Origin: Hippopus hippopus
Taxonomy: Eukaryota > Mollusca > Bivalvia > Cardiida > Cardiidae
Length of the DNA stretch: 64,000 nucleotides
Reading direction: 5' to 3'
NCBI GenBank assembly: GCA_946811185.2
Contig: OX328106.1
Coordinates: 29,076,426 to 29,140,425 of the forward strand
Shown: in pieces, positions 13,901-23,944 of the stretch
Layout of the letters: every line of letters starts with the position of its first letter
Numbering within the stretch: position 1 is the first letter of the stretch
Position numbers and translations under genes: made by a program
The notes under the pieces: model-generated
Told to the model about the DNA's origin: nothing
What the model saw: the letters and a program-made list of their open reading frames with translations, nothing else
The model's database searches: none

Positions 13901-16900
13901 CTTGCATAGGATAGAAAACATAGTGGGAAAAGGAGGAAATGTTGGTTACCATCATTTTCTCCTTTTCCCACAATATTTCCAAAAGCCGTCCCCGTCAGGG
14001 TCTTTGAAATCTTGAGATTGTGTGGTGATGGGTTAAACCAATACCTTTGTGCAAGAGACGTAGACAAGAGATATTTGAAGGAATTTACTTTTTTGAGTAA
14101 CACTGAAAACATTGTAGGGAAAAGGAAAGTTCTAGTAATTGTGCCTTTTCCCTCCATTTTTTTTTTTTTTTTTAACCCTTTACCAGCCAATGAATCTGGT
14201 TTTGTGATCCTGAGAATGTAGACTTTTGAAATCATTATGGGAAACTGAGAAAATACTGGTAGCTATCAATATTTCCTTTTCCCACATAATTTTTGTCCCC
14301 AATTGATTTTGACATGAATGGACCCACAGTTTCATCATCTGATAAAGACTGAAAAGGGCTTTTTTCCCAGGGATTTGGTACTTGTATCATATTTTTGTAA
14401 TGCTCTGTGAAAAGGGAGTTTAATGCATCTGCAAAAAGTATCAACCTATGTCAACCTATGCTTACTGCACAGGCTGAAATTGATCAAAACTTTTTGCTAA
14501 TATTGTAAATTTTTGGTATGTCTTAAGGTCATGATATATGTTGTTGCTAGACAAAAACAGATTTTATGCACCCATATTTTTTGTGATGACTTGCTTGATA
14601 TTATGCATGCTGAAGATGCACTTTTTTCCCAAAGCACTGGTCAGATGTATTGAGTAATATATTTCTGTTGGTAAAGGAAAAACTGTTACCTTGAATGTTT
14701 TTTATATACGGACATTGAACTGTCTCCTTTTGCCTTAATATTTTCAAAAGTCGGTTGCTGCAAGGCACAAAGAGTTGTCTGCTGGATCTAATAAATGAAA
14801 TATCTGTTTTTCCCCAGTTTGGAGAGATCCCTGAAGGCATTACAGACCAAACTGATGCATTTATTCTTGTATTTGTATCTGTTGCCACGACAACTGTCAC
14901 CAACAGTGACTGATGCACTGACCTTTGTTTCATCCCTATTTATGAAACAACTAGGAGATTATAAGGACTATCTGACAGTGAAAGCACAGAGAAATATAAC
15001 AATGACTACATATCCTTTATCAAAACTTAGATTTTGCCAATTGTTCCAGGTCAATTTTTAATGGCCCAGTTAAGGCCAAAATATTAAAGTGGGTGTCATA
15101 ATACATTTAAATTTAAATCATACCATTTAAAAGTGTGGAAAATATTGTGAAGATGACAGTCTGTTATCATGTGGTTGGGCCATATGTTAGTTGCTAGCAG
15201 AAAAAAAAGATTTTTAAAATCAAGCAAAAAGTAAACAAAAGACACACCTACCTGGCAGGTTTTAACCTGGTTTTGAAATTAATTTCTCTGTCAGCGACTA
15301 ACACTTGGACTGACCGTACAATGACAGATTGACATCTTCAACATTATTTCCATACTTTGAAATGGTATGATGTAAATTCAAATGCATTTAAACACCCACT
15401 TTGTTTACATTTGGCCTTTATTGTTACTTTAACTCTTTACTAAACAACAAAATGTTGTACTCTACCAAAGTGACTCATGACCTGGAGGTTGTGGGTTCAA
15501 TACCTGGTAGCAGCAAACTTTCTTTCCAGTGATTTTTCGCCTCTCACCTATGATGCATGTGAGAAAAGTAGTCAGTGGCTTTGGAAAGAGAGTTGTGTTG
15601 GTACTGGTGTGAGAAAGCCAGGAAACACATGGGTGCGCCACTGACCACCATTTTATGACCTAAGCTTTTTTAAATTGGCGTTAAACTCCAATACAAACCA
15701 AACCAAATCTACCAAATTTAAATGATTTGCAGACAACAAATTTAAGGTAGCTCAAATGATGATATATGTTGTGAAAAAGGTAGAAAATGTGGAAAAAGGA
15801 GAAAATGCTAGTTACCAGCATTTTCTCCTTTTCCCACAATGTTTTTAAAAGGCTTCTGTGCCAGGATCGTTAGAACTCAGGATTTTGTAGTGAAGGGTTA
15901 ATTTTACCCTTTACCAAGAGATTCAGAGTATTCTGGAGGAAGAAAGCCTTTGAAAACATTGCTGGAAACTGAGAAAATGCTGAAATGCCTGTAATTCACG
16001 GTCACTCTTTATATGAATGAGTTACCCTTTTTTTTTGTTTTGTTTTACCCTTTATCACACAATCCCAACTTTTAACGACCCTGAGAAAGAAGCCTTTTGA
16101 AAACATTGTGGGAAAATGAGAAAATGCTCGTAACCAGTATTTTCTCCTTTTCCCACAATGTTTTCTACCTTTACCGTGACAAATTACAGTAACATTTATT
16201 TTGTCATTTACAAATACTCTCAATTTGAACTAGTCTGATATTTAATTGTTTGAAAATGAGTTAAACTGTACAGCAGTATTTCTGATTGCTGACAGAAGTT
16301 GTCAGAGCTGACTCGCCGAGCCCCAATAGCTCAGTTGATAGCATACAGGACTTGAGAACAGGAGGTCGCTGGTTTGATCCCTGGCTCGGCCTATTTCTTT
16401 CCGAGGATTGATGATAGTCATTGGGACGGGAATCATTCCTCTCTCACCGCTGACCATTGTTTCAACTATGGTTATGTGGGAAAGCACTAGTGGCTTGGAA
16501 AGAAAATTGTGCAGAATACTGGCAAAAGAGACTCCAGGAAAGCATGGATAGGTGCACTGGCAGCCTTGATATAACTAAAATAATGTTGAAAATGAAAATG
16601 AAACACCATACAATAAAAAATCAATCAGTGCTGACTCTGTTCTGTTTTCCAGTAGCAGATAAATTTCATTCAAACCGTGTGTTCATATGCTTAAGGTTTC
16701 ATTATTAAGTCACCTTAACAAAATCACATATATTGAAGATTTTCCAGGACTAATTCATTTTATTTATGTGAACCGAAAAACCAACCAGATAATGGCTCCA
16801 TCTCTAAACATTACCCACAGTCCTGATGGAGGCAGCCATGATGCCACACAGTTAGTCAAAGACAAGGTTAGCTCTGTTTTCTATGGGACAGTGTATAATT

Positions 16901-19900
16901 ATGAGGAGTGCTCTGGCAAAATGGGGGTTTAATTCATTTCACTAACCACGTCATCACATAATTAATGGATCCTTAAAATCCATTTTGTCAACAAAGACTA
17001 AACCATCAGGTTGAATGGTCCTTGGACATGCTGAAGATTTGCAAATAACAAAAAGTTTGGACCCATGTCAGCCTGTGCGGACTCAACAGGTTGACATGGA
17101 GCGAATTTTTGCAGATGCTATTACCCCCTTTTTACTGAGCACAACTCATATTTCTTTTTCCTCTACCAAATAATCCTGTGTTTATGTGTACCTGAAGAAG
17201 AAACCTTTTGAAAAATTGTGGGAAAAGGATAAAATATTGGGTCTTTCTCCTTTCCCCACTATTGGTATATTTTCTACTCTTCAGAAACATAACCCATCAT
17301 TTTAGCCACATTTGTGAAGTGCAAATATACTGACGGAAAAAAGTTTAGCAACAAATTTCAAACTAACACTACTTTACAAAAAAGCAATTGTTAAAATCCA
17401 AACCTTATACGCATAGTATGCATGTCGACTGAGGTTATTCCATAGCATTTTTATGTGCTATTGTCTGTCTATCCATGATATTGGGTCGATTTACGAGAAT
17501 CATGCTCTGCGCGTGCACAAGCCTAATGTCTGTACATGTTTCAAACTGCTAAATGTGGATAGACTGATCGTTTATCGAATTAAAAGAAAACGCTTAAAAA
17601 ATCTTTGAAAATTGTTATGGGGCGCCCACCTGGTATGACATTAGATCAACGTCAGATGACAATCGGTATGTTGATAGTTGGCATAAGTGCAAGTAACGTT
17701 GCACGGCATTTCGGTGTTCACAGAAGCACAATAAGCCGTCTTCAGGCAAGACACCAGCAAACCGGACATGTTGCAGACAGGCCACATTCGGGGAGGCCAG
17801 GAAGACTTCGCCTCGTGCAGACAATTACATTATCACTTTATCAAGACGTAACCGCTTTTTGTCCAGTAGCAAAATCGCTAATCATGTTCGAAATGCGACT
17901 GGTACAAGAATTTCATCTCGAACAGTACATAATTGTCTGAGGTCTGCAAGATTGAAAGCCTATCGACCATACATTGGCGTTCCACTTACGTTACATTATC
18001 GTCAAGCAAGGTTTCAATGGGCTAGAGCTCATCGGAGATGGACTAGAAACCTATGGAATGAAGTTGTTTTCACCGATGAGTCTCGCTTTAATGTTGACTT
18101 TGGCGATGGACGAGCCAGAGTGTGGCGCCGACGGGGTGAAAGATTCCTCGCTGAAAAAGTCATTGAACACAATCGTTATGGCAGAGGTAGCGTCATGATA
18201 TGGGGCGGGATAAGTCACAGAGCAAAAACAGACATTATTATTGTTGCAGGAAACCTAACAGCTGACCGAAACTGCAATGAAATTCTTCATCCTGTGTTTA
18301 TCCCGTTTTTACGCAATGGTCATACACGTATGCTGCAACAGGACAATGCCCGCCCTCATACCACACGCCAAACTTGATTGTTTTTACAGTAACACGATGT
18401 TCGTACACTTGCATGGCCTGCCAAATCCCCCGATCTCTCGTCTATTGAAAATCTGTGGGATCACCCGGGACGGCAAGTACGAAAACGTCATGACATAAAT
18501 AATGTCCAAGACCTCGAACGGATTTTACGCAGAGAGTGGCAAAGAATCCCCTTGCACATTGTAAGAACCCTCATCGCTAGCATGAGGTGTAGGTGCACTG
18601 CAGTCATTACCCACAGGGGAGGTCACACACGATATTAACTGTGACATTTCCTTCTGCTACTGACATCAATTTAAGTCTTTGAGTAACCTCATTTTCAAAT
18701 TGGCTCGATTGTATTTCACATCCCCTAATCAGTTAAAGAGTAAATGACTGACTGGCGGCAGGTTTTTTCCTCCATAAACCCACTGTAGTTGCTCAATTCC
18801 TAAAAATATTGCGTGTTGCTAAACTTTTTTCCCTCAGTATACTTTAAATATCAGCTAGCCTGAGATTTTCAAGTTCAGTACTTATCCTTAACATCCTGCT
18901 TAAACTATTTTACACACTGGCAAAAAGAAGGCTTTCATGGAGATCTTGGAATCAGTCTGTCCATCTCTCCATCTGTAGACATGCTCATAGGTATATATAT
19001 ATGTGTTCCAAAAACATGTACGTCCTCAAAAAACTGTAAAGTAGAAATACTGATTGCTCATGTGTGCTCTCTGTCTTTGTATTCATTTTTTCTAGACATT
19101 TTTCTCCCTTTTGTCCCTTGTCGGATTGTATTTATAGATCTTAAATTACCGGAGGCAAACAAATAACATGGTGCAGTCAAACAAAGTGGAGACAAGCGGC
19201 TTTCAACCTTTTATCCTGTAGATCTCTTTAACCCCTTACCACACAATGCCAACTTTTAACAACTCTTGGAAGAAGCCTTCTGAAAACATTGTTGGAAAAA
19301 GAAAGAATTCTGGTAACCAGCATTTTCTCCTTTTCCCACAATGTTGTCTACTCTGTCGAAGAAAAATTCCTCCATTTTAGCCACACTGAAATTGTTGTCT
19401 GCAAATACTTTCAGTGGATACAAGGCTGAAATTTGTTGTGTGATAAAGTGATGAGGGACCCGGTACTGAGGGTAGGTGTTCACTATGGGACCTACAAATT
19501 TTAAGTAAGGACCCCCAGATTTTTTGTCAGTTGAGTCTCACAGACTCTCAAAAGTAACTTACAGACTATATCAGTTTTCAAAATTGAAATTTGCTTAGAT
19601 AATGAACATTCATACACACATTAAAACATGTTATTTCAGATATGGGACATGGCAGAATGGATGCACAAAAAGTTACACCAAGGCTACATGTCTGTTACAG
19701 CTCAGGAAGGAGATTATCACTTCTCTTACTTTATATGGTTTGAAAACCATGCTGTAAGTCAAGATCATTGTGTTATTGTTGAGTTTGCTAGAGGACAGCA
19801 AGACATACACAACTTTGGCTCGTGTTTGTGCCAGCCTGTGTTCATCTGTCTGCATTTGTCTGGGCCATAACAGCTATATTTATTGGTAGATTTCAAAATA

Positions 19901-22900
19901 TTTGACACAAGTGTTCTTCTTCACAAGAATAAGTGCCATTTGAAACATTATGTTAACTCTTTACCAAACGACAAAATTTAACTCTTGTCCAAATTGAAAT
20001 TATTTGCAGACGACCACCAAATATATGTGACTCAAATTTCGAATATTATTTCAGAAAGGATAGAAAACATTGTGGGAAAAGGAGAAAATGCTGGTTACTA
20101 GCATTTTCTCCTTTTCCCACAGTGTTTTCAAAAGGCTTTTTTTTACAGGGTCGTTAGAAGTTGGGATTGTGTGGTAAAGGTAGGGCCAACGTCAAGGTCA
20201 CACATGTAGGTCAAATTATATAACTGCCATAGAGCTTGGCCAAGCTATGTATAACTGCTATTTGTCCAAGGTCAAAGTCACACATGAAAGTCAAATGATA
20301 AAATTGTTTTCAATAGACCTTGTCTGCACCATAACTCTTACATTTATGATTGAATTTCAAAATACTTCGGCACAAGTGTTTCTTCGCATAAGTAGAAGTA
20401 TCACTTGCAAAAAGTAAGTAGGCACAGTGCGAAGGTCATACTTGAAAGTCAAATAATTAAATTTTTGACAATACAGTGTACTGTATATCTGTTCTGTGAG
20501 CAGCAGACTCTTTGAATAATCCACTGTAGTGGGTTCAAGATCAAAGGTCAGACACAAAGGGAGCTTCTACATGTTCATGAATAGGTTATACACTTATCCT
20601 TATGTAAATTTGAAAAGAAAAAAAAACTGGAATGAGATATACATGTATGTGCATTGAGCCATTGGTTACTTTTTTCTGAGTGCAGCTAATGAGATTGATA
20701 TGTTTGACATGTTGGCCCAGGGCATTCTTATTGTTCCTATTGTAACCCTTTACCAACCAACCAAATATTCACAGAGGACAAGTTAAAGGTGGATTGATGT
20801 CAATTAATAGGATTGTAGAAAGCACTGTCTTCAATCCTTTACCAAACAATCCCATTTCAGTCCCTTGGGCAGGTATTAAACATGACCAGGATGTTATATG
20901 GTCTGCAACATGCGAAAAGGGGCTTTTGGACATTTGCATAAAGTGTTGCCTCGGATCAGCCTGTGCAGTGGGCACAGTCTGATCTGAGATGGTACTTTAC
21001 ATCAACATTAGATTTTGTGTTACAGTAGACTTGGGTGAAACAGAAAATCACACACAATCAGAAAGTGTCGTCTCGGATCAGTCTGCGCGGAGTGCGCAGG
21101 TTGATCCGAGACGACACTTCACGCATATGTCCGAATGTCCCTTTTCGCGTGTTGCAGGCCATATCATGGAAGAGTTTGGAAATGTTTTACATCAGGTCAG
21201 CCCAGATGAAAACCTTGGTCAATAGGTCATGTCAGAGTAAAATATCGACTATACTTTGTAGTATTCTTTCAAACGTACGCAGGCTTAAATGAGCACTTCA
21301 GGCCGATAATGTCCATCATGGTTTTCTGACTGAAAGTGTCTATTTTATTTAGTTAGCCCTTTAACCCTTTGCCAAAGAACAAATTTTAGACCTTTCTAAT
21401 TGAAAGCATCTGCGGGCAACTAATGTCAAAGTTGTACAAATGAACTGAAGTTCTTTGACAGGGTAGAAAACATTCTGGGAAATGGAAAAAATGCTAATTA
21501 CCAGCGTTTATCCACAATGTTTTCAGAATGCCTCTTTCCAAGGGTTGTGAAAATACTGGACTCTTTAATAAAGGGTTAATTCTTTACCAAACGAAGAAAT
21601 CTTAGAGTGGCCCAAATTGAAAGTATTTGCAGATAACAATTTGAGGTGGACTAAATGAAAAATTTTGCCCTTGATAGGTTAGAAAACATTGTGGCAAAGA
21701 AGGAAGGGTCGTTAAAAGTCGGGACTATTTGATAAAGGGTTAAGAGTTAACACGTTCACTTCCACCCTTAGGGTACCTGTTACAACTTTGATTGTTTTTT
21801 TACTGTTGGTGTAAATCAAGGTCATGAAACATTTGATGTTTAGTCTGATCTTTATCTTTACTATGGGCTGCACTGAGATTTTCTTGATTGGCATTGCAAT
21901 ATATTGCTTTGTTTTTCTTGCTTTAAATATCTGCTTTGTTTATAACACAATGTTATGACCAAGAAGATAACTAAAATATCCATTTTGCATGAAATCGGTA
22001 CCCATAAGGTTAAGAATGCAAAACACTATCATAACCATCCCTAGCTGAAAGGTTAAATATTGTTTTGGGGCCTTCAGTCTGTGTGATGGTTATTCTATCT
22101 GTCCATCCTATCTCTCATCCATTTTTTTTTTTTTTTTTTTCTGTGAAAAAGTATGCTTTCTTTGGCAGAGGAAATTTATTCAATGTAGATTTCTTATGGT
22201 ACATTCTGTATTTGTCAGGGAGACCCTGAAGCTGTACAGAGGGCATACAAATGGGACGCAACTGCTCCACCACCTGGTATCCTCACTGGTAACTTTTTCA
22301 AGTGAGTAAATGACCTACTACATGTATTAGATTGATTTTTAACCCTTTACCAACAATCTCAAATTTAAATCACCCTAAGATAGGAAAAAACTTAAAACAT
22401 TGTGGAAAAAGAAGACGCTAGTAACCAGCATTTGTCTTTTTCCCAACAAGGTTTTCTACATCGTAATAATCAAATTTGAGTTTTTTTAGTCACATTTATT
22501 TTGTCATCTGCAAATGCTTTAACCGTTTACCACACAACAAAATTTGAGACTGGTCCAAAATGGAAACTTTTGCAAAAGACAAATTAAATGTGGCTCAAAT
22601 TATTGAATTTGTCTCTATAGGTAAAAAAACCTTGTGGGCAAAGGAGAAAATGCTGGTTACCAGCATTTTCTCCTTTTCCCACAATGTTTCTCAAGGTCGT
22701 TTAAACTTGGGATTGTGTGATAAAGGGTTAATTTTGAAGTCTACAATTGTGTAATTTGGTAAAAGAATTTATGATATAACTTTCACTAGATGACTTTTTA
22801 GCCCTCTTGAGCACATAGTGCTTGAGGATGAGCTGTTATGCTGGTTTTTGTTGCTTTACTGCCAATTTATCATCAACTTTTGTTTTGAATGACTTCTTGT

Positions 22901-23905
22901 CCTAAAATTTCTAAAAAGATTTTGTAACCAGCTGGTGGTGCTGGTCACGTGAGAGGGTCTTTTGGCAAGGCACTGCTTAAATCCTGCCTGGTATTGATGA
23001 AACTGCTGAAAGACATGAATTGGTTGTTTCTCTCCATGATACGACTGAAGTATTTGTTATGCAGTATCCAATACTATCAAAATGGGCAAAACTAATAAGA
23101 AAGCAGAATAACAGTGCTACAGGTGTATGTATAACAGAATTTAGTTGAATTTTAAGACAGATTTAAAAAAATAATTTTGACTTTCTAGATAAGATCTATG
23201 TTTATCAGTACTAACTATTGAAATGGTAAAATTATTGTGCCATTTGGAAACCAGTGATCTACTGACAGTGGACAGATCTTAATTTCTTGAACATGTGCTT
23301 TTTTGTCTTAAATTTCATCACACGTTTGTGTAGTTGAAATAAATGGATGGAACCACAACCACAAGAAATTTATTTTCCGTTGAATTGTTCTCATGGAATA
23401 GAACCTAATAAGCTATGCTTTCATTCCTATCCTATTGACCTGTATTGTATTTTATGACATATTGTAAATTATTAATCAATAAAATATGTTTAACTAATGT
23501 AATTGCTAGTCCCTACCATATTATGTCATTATATACCAAAGGGCAAACTTCAACAATATCAAACAATTAATCTCTTAAACATTTCAGACTTTATATCTCT
23601 ATTACTGTATGATATCAACATACCCAGTATTCTGGAATTTCTTTTTAGAGGGCCTCATAGTAGATTAATTTAACAACTCAGTGAGTCTTTTCCCTCTCTT
23701 TTAAACAAAGAACTTACGGTATTATCCTTGTTAATAGAAACTATGCCTCAAATAAATGGCATGTGCCAGGTCGGCATCACTAAGTATAAATGAGTCATGC
23801 TCTGTGAAAAGTTTGTTTAATGCATTTTTAAAAGTACATGTATTGACCCAGACCAGCCCGCGCAGTCCACGGAGGCTGACCTGAACCGCAACGTTTTGTT
23901 ATTGG

Positions 23906-23944
<39 letters not shown>

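Larger units (their letters stand above)
15010..16727 (+). other. U12-type AT-AC intron of HPS1
   Basis: The 5' splice site reads ATATCCTTT at 15010-15018, a full match to the minor-spliceosome AT-AC consensus. At 16711-16719, CACCTTAAC is close to the U12 branch consensus (TTCCTTAAC), with the branch adenosine about 10 nt from the exon. The intron ends in AC at 16726-16727, and splicing restores the conserved TTYIEDFPG reading. Vertebrate HPS1 is, to my recollection, also an AT-AC intron gene at this position. The intron has been filled with two SINEs and several MITEs. Confidence 0.93.
17155..18893 (-). repeat. TTAA-type MITE, copy 8, interrupted by Tc1
   Basis: The left half (CTCTACCAAATAATCC to TTTAGCCACATTTG...GCAAA) breaks at 17329 and resumes at 18838 with TACTTTAAATATCAGC...ATTTTCAAG. 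The Tc1 element therefore split the MITE at a TA dinucleotide. Confidence 0.7.

Noticed and set aside
13768..14235. A 155-codon minus-strand frame with a poly-Lys stretch
   Set aside because: It covers the antisense of an HPS1 exon end, a MITE and a T-run; no protein-like features.
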